Below, piece after piece: positions 25,589-34,247 of a stretch of DNA of 64,000 bases. A program made the position numbers and the translations under genes. Below the pieces are notes generated by a model. That model ran no database searches and was not told the DNA's origin. It saw only the letters and a list, made by a program, of their open reading frames with translations. The stretch is from contig NZ_CP042425.1 in assembly GCF_008254045.1 (NCBI RefSeq), positions 1,922,001 to 1,986,000 of the forward strand, in the 5' to 3' direction. Position 1 is the stretch's first letter. Each line of letters starts with the position of its first letter. This stretch comes from Limnoglobus roseus (lineage in GTDB: Bacteria; Planctomycetota; Planctomycetia; Gemmatales; Gemmataceae).

Positions 25589-25764
25589 GGAAGAGTCCTC
25601 GTTACGGTGGAAGCGGCACGCAATGGGATACTACGGACTTCGGCGAGTTCTGGATGTACGCCGTTCGTTGACAGTGGATGCGAAACGCGCTACCTCTCCT
25701 CGGGCCTGGCCGTGCCCTCTCGGGTCGCGGTTAGGCGTTCAACCCGAGAGAAAGGACGCCCATC

Positions 25765-26448
25765 ATGGCCCGTACACGCAAGAAGGAAGTCGCTACCCAA
25801 TCCCCCGCCGATACTAGTTTCAACCCGTCCGAGTTCGACTCGGCGCCGCCAACGGCCGCTGCAATCGTGCAGCAAGTTGCCGACAGCACCCGATTGCCGG
25901 ATGCTGATCGTCAGGCTTCCCACGAGAACGGTCACAGTCACGTCGAGTCGGAAGCACGCCGTCACGGTCAGCACGCGACTGGTCACATCGCCAACCCGAG
26001 CAGCAAGCGCCGCGAGAGCCACGCCGCAGGAGTTCGCAAGCTCCCCGGCACGCTCATGGTCAAAGCGGGCGACCTCGCTGTTCGGCTCATCGACGCTGGT
26101 GACAACCGCATGGGTATCGGCATCAAGGTCGACCTCCCGGAAGGCCGCACGCTGAGCGACGAGGAAAAGCAGATCATCCGCCGCCATGTAAAGGGCGAGG
26201 ACGGGGAGCAGACTGGCTTCTCGTGGGATAACGACAACAAGATGTGGCTGAAGCAGATTGTCCGTCAGGGTGAAGACCCCGGCAGTGTTCCTTCCACCCG
26301 TCCCGTCGCCATCCGTTTGGACGCTGAGAGCCGTGTCGAGAAGCTGGCCGATGCGCTCCGTCAGCACCAGGCCGATCCAGTCAGCTACGCGGAATCTGTC
26401 CGCCAGCGTCGTGAGCAGGCCGCAGAGAGTGGTCGTATCCCGGATTAA
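25765..26448 (+). CDS. Hypothetical protein
   Basis: 227 residues. The first ~85 are polar and low in complexity, rich in His, Ser and Ala (SHENGHSHVESEARRHG). A compact domain follows (about 95-180): LMVKAGDLAVRLIDAGDNRM, GIGIKVDLPEGRTLSDEEKQ and a WDNDNKMWLKQI strand. The C-terminal ~45 residues form a charged helix. I do not recognise it. A good terminator follows it. The leftward gp19-type gene is divergent, so the two may share regulation. Confidence 0.6.
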   Translation: MARTRKKEVATQSPADTSFNPSEFDSAPPTAAAIVQQVADSTRLPDADRQASHENGHSHVESEARRHGQHATGHIANPSSKRRESHAAGVRKLPGTLMVKAGDLAVRLIDAGDNRMGIGIKVDLPEGRTLSDEEKQIIRRHVKGEDGEQTGFSWDNDNKMWLKQIVRQGEDPGSVPSTRPVAIRLDAESRVEKLADALRQHQADPVSYAESVRQRREQAAESGRIPD

Positions 26449-26468
26449 CCGCCCACTGATCGACAAGA

Positions 26469-26502
26469 AAGCCCTGCCCGTGTGGCGGGGCTTCTTCGTT
26501 TT
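26469..26502 (+). terminator. Rho-independent terminator
   Basis: A 10-bp stem AAGCCCTGCC/GGCGGGGCTT (26469-26478, 26484-26493, one G-T pair) with a 5-base loop is followed by CTTCGTTTT. It ends the rightward hypothetical gene 20 bases after its stop codon. Confidence 0.75.
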
Positions 26503-26599
26503 GGGCGTCGCCTTCGGCCGGGCTGCTCCAGGGTTTCGTGCTGCGCACCGGCTTTGCCGCCTTGCACATCCCTGATGCGGGGGGCTGAACTCGACACCG

Positions 26600-29110
26600 C
26601 TACTTCTGTGCAGGCGGTGGGAGTTCCTTGATCTCAATTGCTTGAAATCGAGCTTCTGTCCCCGCCAAGAGGGTGAGGCATATACGGCAGTTCTCGGCCG
26701 GCATGTTCTCGTCCGTGTGATCGGCCGTTCGTATCCCATCTATTTCAACCTGGATGCGATTGCCTTGGACAATCACCCCTAAGCCATACCACTTATTGGG
26801 ATCGATCTTGGGTTGCGACAGAAGCGGGTAAAGGCCGTTTCGCAAGAACAGTAGGCGTCCTGTCTCTTCACCCGGCTTTCCGTCTGCCGACCCGAAAGAT
26901 ACCCGATACAGCCCACCAGATCCTGCAGGTCCTTCAAAGAGGCTCAAGTGGCATTCACGTGCCGCTGGCTTCGTCGTTCGGAGACGAAGATGAAAGTTTC
27001 GGTATATGTTGGATGTTAATTTTAACACACTTCCGCCCATGCCTATTCCAGTAGTGGGCCAGCTTCCCACGAGCGTTCCATTCACGACTGTCCATGTTCC
27101 GGTTTTATTCCCTAATTGCTCCCATCCTGACAAATCCCTGCCGTTGAACAACTCGACGAATCCTGTCGGTTGTTTCGGCAGTTCCTTTATTTCCAGAGAT
27201 TGGACTTTTACAGAGGAGTCTCCGGGAATATGCAGTGCTAGACCCAGCGGCTGAGCCCATAGACCTGCGTCCGTATACTCAGTTGTCAGCACGCCATCCA
27301 CGTCGACACGTAGGCGATTACCTTCTAAAATCACATCGTAAGTGTTCCAGGCCTTTTGATTTGCCACACTGCTGACGCTCTCGCCCACTTGAGAAACCAG
27401 TTTTCCTTCAACCATGACACGTCCGGCAGCCGGAGCTAAATTCTCTGCGGACGCAAACATTATCCGGTACCGGCCGTGGTGCATTCCACGAATACCATTC
27501 CCAATCAACAGGGATGCAGGTGGTCCCGGAGATCGCGCAGCTCGGACCCGAATGTGGAAGTCTCGAGGCGTATACTTGTTGAACCGAAGGATAGAGAACG
27601 GAGAACGCGGAGAGCCTTGGCCGGTGCCAATTAAAACTGCATCCTTCACTTCCCACACGGCCTGGTCCTGTGGATAGATCCGTGTCCAATCATTAAGGTC
27701 ATGACCGTTAAACATTGCGGTGAATGCTGGCACGGCTGGACGAGGCGTCTCCTTCGAAGGTAAGCCCGTGGGGGCGACGATAGGATTATTTGGACTGATC
27801 GGAGGCAGTGGGTCGGGCTGTTTGATATTCGTGTCCGGCGTTAATTCGGTCTGCTCAATCTCACCTTGCTTCTCTTTCAAAATCGAGGGCATCGACACCA
27901 AGGCTGCGATACCGACGATTGATAATAGCGCGGCGCCAATGGCAATTTTCTTCCGGCTTTTTGAAGGGTGAGTTACCTGTGTTCCCGGTAGTTTGATTGC
28001 TATGACAATCTTGCGCAGCGCATCGGCAACTTCGGCCGGGGTTTGATACCGATCAGCAGGATTCTTTGCAAGCATCCTACTAGCAATCGTTTCGAGCGCA
28101 GCCGGGACCTCAGGCCGCAATTTGCGCAGGGGCGGAGGCTGCTCCCGCGCATGGGCCATCAAGTATCCCATCTTTGTTTCACTGGCAAACGGCGGCAGAC
28201 CTGTGAGGAGGGCGTAGAGCGTGCAGCCAAGAGCATAGATGTCTGTCCGGATATCCGCGCTCTTCATTTCGATAGCCTGCTCCGGCGATAAATACGCCGG
28301 TGTCCCCATAACCTCTCCGGTATTTGTAAGTCCAGCATCTGTTGCATCCGCAGTATTGGCCTCTTCGCGAGCCTTTGCTAAACCGAAGTCCACGATCTTA
28401 ACCACTGCTTGCCCGCCAGATTCAATTAGTAGCAGATTGCTAGGCTTGATGTCGCGGTGTACAACTTGGCGTTCGAACGCATGCTGAAGCCCGTCAGCCG
28501 CTTGTGCAACGAAATCGCAAGCATCGGCAACAGAAAACGGACCATTAGCTCGAACTCGCTTATCGAGGTTGTCGCCTGCGAACTCCATGCTGAACACGAA
28601 TAATTCGCCTACCCGAAAGGCCGCGTACGGAGTTACAATGTTTGGGTGATTGAGACGACCGATCGCCTCCATCTCTTGCTTGAATCTGGCAGTCGTGTCG
28701 CGAGTTTTCTGGCTAGACGGGATAACCACCTTGAGCACTTCGTCACGTCCGAAACTTTTATTGCGAGCCAGATATACTGCTCCCATTCCACCACGGTCAA
28801 GCTCTCGTACATCCGTATACTGCTCAAGCGACTGTAGCAAGGCCAGCACAGTGGCATCCGGGTCCGAATAGGCACCCGTTGTGGCACCGGCAGCGGAATG
28901 AGGGAATGGAGGCGCAAACTGGACGTGCGTGCCGGTCGAGAGTCGCGATTCAGGCTTCCCCACATCCACATCGGAATGATTGTTGGCGGAATAGTTCCGA
29001 CACGGACCGCAAGTCCGCAGATGCTGTTCAATGCGCGCAATAAGATCGGCATCAAGCGTACCGAGGCTGTACTGCGTCAATTCGTCGTCCGTCGGATGGG
29101 AGACCGCCAT
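26600..29110 (-). CDS. Zinc-finger/Ser-Thr kinase/double DUF1080 fusion protein
   Basis: 836 residues. The N-terminus resembles an anti-sigma zinc finger (HPTDDELTQYSLGTL, then EQHLRTCGPC). A complete kinase domain (about 95-360) has GGMGAVYLA, VLKVVIP, VVHRDIKPSN (Asp220), VDFGLAKA and GTPAYLSPEQA. A transmembrane helix (about 395-415) leads to a Pro-rich linker and two tandem DUF1080 sandwich domains (about 465-640 and 645-832: FNGHDLNDWTRI, FNGRDLSGWEQL). The DUF1080 pair should face the outside and may bind sugar, giving a receptor-kinase layout. Its GC content is clearly below that of the neighbours, which suggests horizontal transfer. Confidence 0.88.
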   Translation of the reverse strand: MAVSHPTDDELTQYSLGTLDADLIARIEQHLRTCGPCRNYSANNHSDVDVGKPESRLSTGTHVQFAPPFPHSAAGATTGAYSDPDATVLALLQSLEQYTDVRELDRGGMGAVYLARNKSFGRDEVLKVVIPSSQKTRDTTARFKQEMEAIGRLNHPNIVTPYAAFRVGELFVFSMEFAGDNLDKRVRANGPFSVADACDFVAQAADGLQHAFERQVVHRDIKPSNLLLIESGGQAVVKIVDFGLAKAREEANTADATDAGLTNTGEVMGTPAYLSPEQAIEMKSADIRTDIYALGCTLYALLTGLPPFASETKMGYLMAHAREQPPPLRKLRPEVPAALETIASRMLAKNPADRYQTPAEVADALRKIVIAIKLPGTQVTHPSKSRKKIAIGAALLSIVGIAALVSMPSILKEKQGEIEQTELTPDTNIKQPDPLPPISPNNPIVAPTGLPSKETPRPAVPAFTAMFNGHDLNDWTRIYPQDQAVWEVKDAVLIGTGQGSPRSPFSILRFNKYTPRDFHIRVRAARSPGPPASLLIGNGIRGMHHGRYRIMFASAENLAPAAGRVMVEGKLVSQVGESVSSVANQKAWNTYDVILEGNRLRVDVDGVLTTEYTDAGLWAQPLGLALHIPGDSSVKVQSLEIKELPKQPTGFVELFNGRDLSGWEQLGNKTGTWTVVNGTLVGSWPTTGIGMGGSVLKLTSNIYRNFHLRLRTTKPAARECHLSLFEGPAGSGGLYRVSFGSADGKPGEETGRLLFLRNGLYPLLSQPKIDPNKWYGLGVIVQGNRIQVEIDGIRTADHTDENMPAENCRICLTLLAGTEARFQAIEIKELPPPAQK

Positions 29111-29415
29111 CGGAAAGCTCCGGATTCATTCGCAGGGCAAGGCGTAATTGTCCGGCTGGGTGCAGCGAACTTCAAGAGACACATTTCTGAATCTCAGACA
29201 ATGCGATACGAGGAAATGCTTCGGCTCTGACTTGTTCACGCGCCTTTGGCACACCGGTCGTACCCTGCGAAGCAGCGCAAAGAGAAGCCACTGGCTTTCC
29301 CTTGCGGGTTTCGAGGACGGTTCATCACGCCACGCACCCATCCAGATGCGGAAACGGCAAGTTCGGAGTAAACCAGCAGCGTCGTTTCTGTTCGTGGGCA
29401 ACGAGGGCAAGTCTC

Positions 29416-30048
29416 GTGAAAGTCATTTCTTTGAGCGTCGGCGGTCCGCGCGAGGTCGAGTGGAACGGCGAAACCGTGCTCACTTCGATCTTCAAGACGC
29501 CCGTTGATCGCCGTTTGCACGTCACCACCCTGAACTTCGAGGGGGATGAACAGTCCGACATGACTGTCCACGGCGGGATCGAGAAGGCCGTGTACGTTTA
29601 CCCGTCCGAGCACTACCCGCAGTGGCGGAAGGAACTACCTGATGCTGATCTGGAAGGCGCGGCGTTTGGCGAGAACCTGACGACCGAGGGCTTGCTGGAG
29701 GACGTGCGAATCGGCGATCGGTTTCGTATCGGGACCGCGGAGTTCATCGTCACCCAGCCGCGCATGCCCTGTTACAAGCTCGGGATCAAGTTCGGCCGCA
29801 CGGATGTGCTCCGGCGGATGCTCAAATCGGGGCGGACGGGATTTTACTTCTCCGTTGCCGTTGAAGGGGATGTTGGGGCGGGCGACGCCATCGAGCCGAT
29901 CAGCCGGGCGGAAGATGCCTTCACCGTTGCGGATGTCGTCCGGCTCTTCACAGTGGAGTCGAAGAACCAAACACTGCTCCGTCGAGCGGTCGAGAATCCG
30001 GTACTCCCTGAGAACTGGAAGGACTACTTCCGTGAGAAACTTCGGTAG
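29416..30048 (+). CDS. MOSC-domain protein (YiiM-like)
   Basis: 210 residues from GTG 29416. The MOSC core shows FEGDEQSDMTVHGGIEKAVY, GAAFGENLTTEGL and the cysteine motif TQPRMPCYKLG. A short C-terminal 3-alpha segment follows (AFTVADVVRLF). MOSC proteins handle sulfur or molybdenum-cofactor chemistry; YiiM relatives detoxify N-hydroxylated compounds with molybdenum cofactor. Earlier in-frame starts would add an Arg/Ser-rich tail not found in the family. It looks like a host metabolic gene carried within the IS-flanked segment. Confidence 0.85.
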   Translation: MKVISLSVGGPREVEWNGETVLTSIFKTPVDRRLHVTTLNFEGDEQSDMTVHGGIEKAVYVYPSEHYPQWRKELPDADLEGAAFGENLTTEGLLEDVRIGDRFRIGTAEFIVTQPRMPCYKLGIKFGRTDVLRRMLKSGRTGFYFSVAVEGDVGAGDAIEPISRAEDAFTVADVVRLFTVESKNQTLLRRAVENPVLPENWKDYFREKLR

Positions 30049-30068
30049 ACCGGTAATGGCAAAAGAAA

Positions 30069-30099
30069 CCCCCGGTTTTCCCTTGCGGGAAGCCGGGGG
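30069..30099. terminator. Bidirectional terminator between convergent genes
   Basis: Stem CCCCCGG (30069-30075) pairs with CCGGGGG (30093-30099); an inner stem TTCCC/GGGAA (30078-30082, 30087-30091) extends it. It lies between the ends of the MOSC gene and the GP88 gene, with an A-rich segment on its left side that gives a U tract for the leftward transcript. Confidence 0.75.
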
Positions 30100-30104
30100 C
30101 AAGT

Positions 30105-30851
30105 TCATTCAGTCCAACAATAGCGGCATGTGGCGCAGGTCGTGCCCTTCTTCTTCCCTTCCGGGGTTTCGGTCGGGCAGGCCTTTTCTAGCACGTGCAG
30201 CGGCAGAGTCAGCTTGCGAAGCGGATGATCGAGGAAGACCAGATCGGAGTCTCCCACATCCTCATCCACGCTCGTTTGCATCCATGCCACCCTCGCGTTC
30301 TCCGGCACTTCATCGGGGTATCCCGTTTCGGCGTCGGCGGAGAGCCACAGCTTCATGTTCGGCACGAGACTGAGTTCCTTCAGGATGAGACTGATCGTCG
30401 GAACGCGCCAGCTCCGGGTGTAACACCAGAACGACGTGTGCGGCGACCGAACCATCACATCCAGCATCTTGCGGGCGTAGGCAGGGCAGTAAATGTCCCC
30501 AGCACAGTGCCAGCGCATCAGCAACACACCTTTGCGGTACAACTCATCGACCAGGCGGTCAGCGAAGTCGTCCCGCTTGCTCTGCTCGTAGCACCAGTTG
30601 AGGCGCTCTTGCACTTGTGGGAAGGCAAACCGACCCTTGCGTGCGTAACATCGGCTCATGCACAGTCCAGATTTACCAGGACAGGTCAGGCCAGCAGGAA
30701 GATCGAAGTGGAACGCTTGCTGTGAAAGCTTTTCGTTCCCTGCGACCAACAAACCTCGAATCGTCTGCATGACTGCATCCGAACGGGTAGGACTGGCGGA
30801 GTTGAGGAACATCCCCAAAGCCACCAAGTCGAAACCCAGCAGCGAGCGCAT
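30105..30851 (-). CDS. GP88-family phage protein (cysteine-rich, radical-SAM-like)
   Basis: 248 residues; an ATG at 30770 is an alternative start closer to the conserved region. The family pattern is LPAGLTCPGKSGLCMSRCYA, with the Cys-x(3)-Cys-Tyr-Ala arrangement, followed by GDIYCPAYARKMLDVM and a C-terminal cluster CATCRYC. GP88 proteins occur in actinophages and other phages; the function is not established, but the cysteines suggest an Fe-S cluster. It is divergent from a Gp37/Gp68 gene with a similar cysteine motif. Its presence marks phage DNA within the IS-flanked segment. Confidence 0.82.
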   Translation of the reverse strand: MRSLLGFDLVALGMFLNSASPTRSDAVMQTIRGLLVAGNEKLSQQAFHFDLPAGLTCPGKSGLCMSRCYARKGRFAFPQVQERLNWCYEQSKRDDFADRLVDELYRKGVLLMRWHCAGDIYCPAYARKMLDVMVRSPHTSFWCYTRSWRVPTISLILKELSLVPNMKLWLSADAETGYPDEVPENARVAWMQTSVDEDVGDSDLVFLDHPLRKLTLPLHVLEKACPTETPEGKKKGTTCATCRYCWTE

Positions 30852-30950
30852 GGATTTGAGATTCGCGCAAGAGATTTATGTGATGCGTCTGCGAATAAAG
30901 TTGTTGAGCTATGGGGCGCGATGCCCTAGGGTGCGAATCACGCGAGGGCA

Positions 30951-31883
30951 ATGAAGTCTGGCGGAACGAAGCATGGGACAGTAATGGTGGAGAACAGCAA
31001 GATCGAGTGGACGCACCACACCTTTAATCCTTGGATCGGCTGCACCCGTGTGTCACCAGCTTGCGATCACTGCTACGCTGAAACTTGGGCCAGGCGCTAC
31101 GGGGCAGTGGAATGGGGAGCGGGGAAACCTCGCAAGCTCACGAGCGAGGCCAACTGGCAGCAACCGCTCAAGTGGAACCGCGAAGCGGAGAAGACTGGCC
31201 AGCGGAAGCGGGTGTTCTGCGCCTCATTAGCAGACGTGTTCGACAACGCAGTCTCGTATGAGTGGCGCGAGCGGCTCTGGAGGCTGATCCTCGACACACC
31301 GCATCTTGACTGGCTGCTGTTAACTAAACGCATAGGCAATGCCGACCACATGCTTCCCTTGAAAGGCACGCCGAAGAACGTCTGGCTCGGTATTTCGGTG
31401 GTGAACCAGCGAGAAGCCGACCGTGACATCCCGAAATTGCTCAAGACCGAGGCGAATGTACGGTTTCTGAGCATGGAGCCCTTGCTGGGGCCGGTGGACC
31501 TGAACCGAATCGAAAACACTGACGGCTTCCACGCCAGCGCCCTCACTCGTCAGGTTGACGGCAACTACTACGAATTCGAGAAGACGATCGACTGGGTGAT
31601 CGTCGGCGGCGAGTCCGGCAAGGACGCCCGTCCCATGAGTCCTCATTGGGCGCGAGACCTGCGAGATCAATGTGCGGTTGCTGGCGTGCCCTTCCTCTTC
31701 AAGCAATGGGGTGAGTGGGGATGGTGGCAGGGCGGATACTTCGGTCCGGGCAAGTTTGAGGCGACATTCATTGGGGACGAGTCCGCCCCGTTCCGTGCGT
31801 GGATGACCAAAACAGGCAAGAAAATCGCAGGGCGGGTGCTCGACGGCCGGGAGTGGAACGAGTTCCCTGTGATGGCAGCATGA
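30951..31883 (+). CDS. Phage Gp37/Gp68 family protein (DUF5131)
   Basis: 310 residues from ATG 30951, which has a GAGG site; ATG 30984 is equally possible and starts at the conserved part (KIEWTHHTFNPWIGCTRVS). The motif CTRVSPACDHCYAETWARR carries three cysteines arranged as in radical-SAM-like Fe-S proteins. Further conserved segments are DWLLLTKR, NVWLGISV, LSMEPLLGPV and WVIVGGESGKDARPM, then FLFKQWGEW. Members are common in phages; biochemical function unknown. Its TGA overlaps the ATG of the next gene, starting a three-gene coupled unit. Confidence 0.88.
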   Translation: MKSGGTKHGTVMVENSKIEWTHHTFNPWIGCTRVSPACDHCYAETWARRYGAVEWGAGKPRKLTSEANWQQPLKWNREAEKTGQRKRVFCASLADVFDNAVSYEWRERLWRLILDTPHLDWLLLTKRIGNADHMLPLKGTPKNVWLGISVVNQREADRDIPKLLKTEANVRFLSMEPLLGPVDLNRIENTDGFHASALTRQVDGNYYEFEKTIDWVIVGGESGKDARPMSPHWARDLRDQCAVAGVPFLFKQWGEWGWWQGGYFGPGKFEATFIGDESAPFRAWMTKTGKKIAGRVLDGREWNEFPVMAA

Positions 31884-32074
31884 CCCCTTCCGAACTCCGC
31901 TCCCTCGGTTCCCCGTTCCCCGGTTGGCAATCACGCCTTGCGCGTTGCCTGAAGGTGAATCCGCGCACCGTGCGTAGCTGGGCTTCAGGGCGTAGTCGTA
32001 TTACCCCGCAGATGGAGCGGCTGATTCGGCAGGAGTTCGAGACGTGGCGGAAGAAGAAGCAGGAGGCGAAATGA
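31880..32074 (+). CDS. Small HTH protein
   Basis: 64 residues. A Cro/XRE-like helix-turn-helix is visible (WQSRLARCLKVNPRTVRSWA, then SGRSRITPQMERLI), followed by a lysine-rich C-terminus (WRKKKQEAK). The ATG overlaps the stop of the Gp37/Gp68 gene and its own TGA overlaps the next ATG, so the three genes are translationally coupled. It is likely a DNA-binding accessory protein of the phage. Confidence 0.7.
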   Translation: MTPSELRSLGSPFPGWQSRLARCLKVNPRTVRSWASGRSRITPQMERLIRQEFETWRKKKQEAK

Positions 32075-32304
32075 GTAGACCGGATTCGAAGATACACAAT
32101 CGCCCGCATTACTTGGGGCAAAAGAACTTCTACAATCTCAACGCCGCGTGCGGGATTGTGTGGCAAGCATTCGATATTAGTTATGGGATATTCCTGGTTG
32201 GCTCGTCGCTTTGCACCAAAGACTACCGCGATGTTGATATTCGCGTGATGCTGCCTGATGAAGAGTTTGACCGCATTTTCCCGCTGTGGAACCCATCAAA
32301 GCCT
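32071..32304 (+). pseudogene. Nucleotidyltransferase-like gene, 5' fragment, split by IS5
   Basis: The fragment encodes 78 residues with an AGGAGGCG ribosome-binding site. It has the nucleotidyltransferase signature: LVGSSLCTKDYRDVDIRVML, that is Gly-Ser then Asp-x-Asp. Translation is cut after NPSKP by the IS5-family element. If the element and one copy of the TA duplication are removed, the frame continues exactly into the fragment at 33195. Nucleotidyltransferases of this minimal type transfer nucleotides to proteins or small molecules and are common in phages. Confidence 0.8.
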
Positions 32305-32368
32305 AGGCTGTGTCTGAAAAGCGGTTGGTGGGGCGTAGAATGCGTGGCCCTCCCACCGGACGACCGCC

Positions 32369-32800
32369 ATGCAGACGCCGCGCTACGCCCTGACCGATGC
32401 CCAGTGGGCCGCCCTCGGCCCGCTCCTGCCGCCGGCCAAGCCCGGCGGGCGGCCGCCGTCCGACCCGCGGCGACTGATCGACGCCATGCTCTGGGTGCTG
32501 CACACCGGGGCCCCGTGGCGGGACTTGCCCGACCGGCACGGGCCGTGGCAGACGGCGTACCACCGATTCAACGCGTACCGCCAGGACGGCATCTGGGACC
32601 GGGTGGTCGAGCACCTGCAGCGGCACGCCGACCTGGACCACGGGCAATGGAACGTCGACGGAACGGTGGTGCGGGCCGCCCGGCCGGCCGCCGGGGCGAA
32701 AAAAAAAGGCGGTGGCCGGCGAGCCGGCCGATCACGCCCTGGGCCGCAGCCGAGGCGGGTGGGGGACCAAGGTGCACTTGGTGTGCGACCGGGCCGGTAA
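32369..32800 (+). CDS. IS5-family transposase, N-terminal frame
   Basis: 143 residues in this frame, of which about 113 before the nine-A tract are real transposase. The DUF4096-type N-terminus reads YALTDAQWAALGPLLPPAKP, LIDAMLWVLHTGAPWRDLPD and FNAYRQDGIWDRVVEHL. The first catalytic Asp lies in WNVDGTVVRA. The rest, after the A tract, is an out-of-frame tail rich in Arg, Gly and Pro. Full-length transposase requires a change to the +1 frame. Confidence 0.9.
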   Translation: MQTPRYALTDAQWAALGPLLPPAKPGGRPPSDPRRLIDAMLWVLHTGAPWRDLPDRHGPWQTAYHRFNAYRQDGIWDRVVEHLQRHADLDHGQWNVDGTVVRAARPAAGAKKKGGGRRAGRSRPGPQPRRVGDQGALGVRPGR

Positions 32801-33176
32801 CCCGCTGGCCGCGGTGCTGACCGGCGGCCAGGAGCCAGAGGTCGTGCACCTGGCCGCCGCCCTGGCGGCCGTCCCGAAGGGCCTCGGGCCGCCGAAGGCC
32901 CTGGCCGGGGACAAGGGGTACTCGGCCAACCGGGTGCGGGCGACGTTGCTCGCCGCTGGCATCGAGGACGTGATCGCCCGCCGCAAGGACGAGTTGGCCC
33001 GATTGCCCGCACCGCCGGCGTTCGACACGGGCAAGTACAAGCGGCGGAACGTCATCGAGCGGCTGAACGGGTGGTTGAAGGAGCGGCGGCGGGTGGCCAC
33101 CCGGTACGAGAAGTTGGCCGTCAACTTCCGGGCCATGATCCAACTCGCCTTCGCCCTGTGGTACCTGACACCGTAG
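32700..33176 (+). CDS. IS5-family transposase, C-terminal frame
   Basis: Open from within the nine-A tract; a GTG at 32712 could start it alone. It reads DHALGRSRGGWGTKVHLVCD, a signature of IS427-type transposases, then the second catalytic Asp in ALAGDKGYSA and the glutamate in KRRNVIERLNGWLKERRRVA. Its stop codon lies at the inner edge of the right terminal repeat. It is expressed as a fusion with the upstream frame. Confidence 0.9.
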   Translation, partial: KKKAVAGEPADHALGRSRGGWGTKVHLVCDRAGNPLAAVLTGGQEPEVVHLAAALAAVPKGLGPPKALAGDKGYSANRVRATLLAAGIEDVIARRKDELARLPAPPAFDTGKYKRRNVIERLNGWLKERRRVATRYEKLAVNFRAMIQLAFALWYLTP

Positions 33177-33194
33177 CTTTTCAGACACAGCCTA

Positions 33195-33340
33195 GCCCCT
33201 TCTGGAACTTAGCCTGCACCTCCATTTCCGAGTGGCTGCAAGCTCGCACCGGCCTGCCGATAGATTTCCAAATTCAGAAGGCTAGTGAAGCAAATGCGGA
33301 GTTTCCCATCGAAACCAATCGCCGTAACGCTCTGGGTATA
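33195..33340 (+). pseudogene. Nucleotidyltransferase-like gene, middle fragment between two IS elements
   Basis: 49 codons that continue the 5' fragment: SPFWNLACTSISEWLQARTG, LPIDFQIQKASEANAEF, ending RRNALGI. The IDFQIQ strand supplies the third acidic residue expected in this fold. The fragment runs directly into IS3 copy 2 at 33341. Joining across that element with one TATA removed keeps the frame open into 34575. Confidence 0.75.
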
Positions 33341-33380
33341 GTGGACCCCATTTGCGAGACCAAAAACCGACGAATTTAAG

Positions 33381-34247
33381 CTACTCCTTCGCCGGCTCTT
33401 TTGACCGTCCGGCCCGGTACACCTCGGCCGGGGTCTTGTACCCCAGTGACTGGTGCAAGCGGGCCTCGTTGTAGAAGGTGAAGTACGCCTTCAACCCCCG
33501 CTCCAACTCGGTCACCGTCTCGTATCCCCGCAGGAACACGTCCTCGTACTTCACCGTCCGCCACAGCCGCTCGACGAACACGTTGTCCAGGCACCGCCCC
33601 CGGCCGTCCATGCTCACCCGCGCCCCGGCCGCCTCCACCCGCTCGACCCACGCCCCGGCCGTGAACTGCACCCCTTGATCGGTGTTGAACACCTCCGGGG
33701 TGCCGGCCGCCAACGCCTCGTCCAGCATGTCCCGGCAGAACGCCCCGTCGAGCGTGTTCGACAACCGCCAGGCCACCACGTACCGGCTGTACCAGTCGAT
33801 GGTGGCGGCCAAGTACATGAACCCGCCGGGCAGCGGCAGGTATGTAATGTCGGCACTCCACACCTGCCCGACGCGGTCGATCGGCACGCCGCGGAGGAGG
33901 TACGGGTACACCGGGTGGCCCCGCCCGGCCGACAGCTTCGGCTTCGGGTGGATGGCTTCCAGGCCCATGACCCGGAGCAACCGCTGGACCCGCTTGCGGT
34001 TCGCCGGGTGGCCGTTGCGGGCCAGCCACCGGGCGATCCGCCGGCTGCCGTAGAACGGGCAGGCCGTGTACTGCTCGTCGATCCGCCGCATGAGGGCCAG
34101 GTTGTCGGCCGACTCCTCGGCCGGCCCCCGGTAGTACGTGGCCCGGCCGAGCCCGACCAGTTGGCACTGCCGACGGACGCTCAGGTCGGCGTGCCCGGGG
34201 TCGATCAGCGGCCGCAGGTCGTCAACCGAACGTCGCAGCTTTTTTTT
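33381..34247 (-). CDS. IS3-family transposase OrfB (copy 2)
   Basis: Product identical to OrfB of copy 1, with the same DDE residues (ADITYLP, NTDQGVQ, VERLWRT) and C-terminus (LHQSLGYKTPAEVY). It is read in the +1 phase relative to OrfA after the nine-A tract. Identity to copy 1 implies that both are recent and probably active. Confidence 0.93.
   Translation of the reverse strand, partial: KKKLRRSVDDLRPLIDPGHADLSVRRQCQLVGLGRATYYRGPAEESADNLALMRRIDEQYTACPFYGSRRIARWLARNGHPANRKRVQRLLRVMGLEAIHPKPKLSAGRGHPVYPYLLRGVPIDRVGQVWSADITYLPLPGGFMYLAATIDWYSRYVVAWRLSNTLDGAFCRDMLDEALAAGTPEVFNTDQGVQFTAGAWVERVEAAGARVSMDGRGRCLDNVFVERLWRTVKYEDVFLRGYETVTELERGLKAYFTFYNEARLHQSLGYKTPAEVYRAGRSKEPAKE

Larger units (their letters stand above)
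32306..33192 (+). mobile_element. IS5-family insertion sequence (IS427-like, 887 bp)
   Basis: Perfect 17-bp terminal inverted repeats beginning GGCTGTGTCTGAAAAGC lie at 32306-32322 and 33176-33192. The flanking TA dinucleotides (32304-32305 and 33193-33194) are the target duplication. Two overlapping frames encode the transposase with a nine-A tract at 32699-32707 between them. Size, TA target and split transposase fit the IS427 subgroup. It interrupts a nucleotidyltransferase-like gene. Confidence 0.93.

Noticed and set aside
23787..33340. IS-mediated inversion of the middle segment
   Set aside because: The frame across the right IS joins in phase when the element is removed, and the coupled Gp37/HTH/nucleotidyltransferase order is intact, so the current orientation is probably original.
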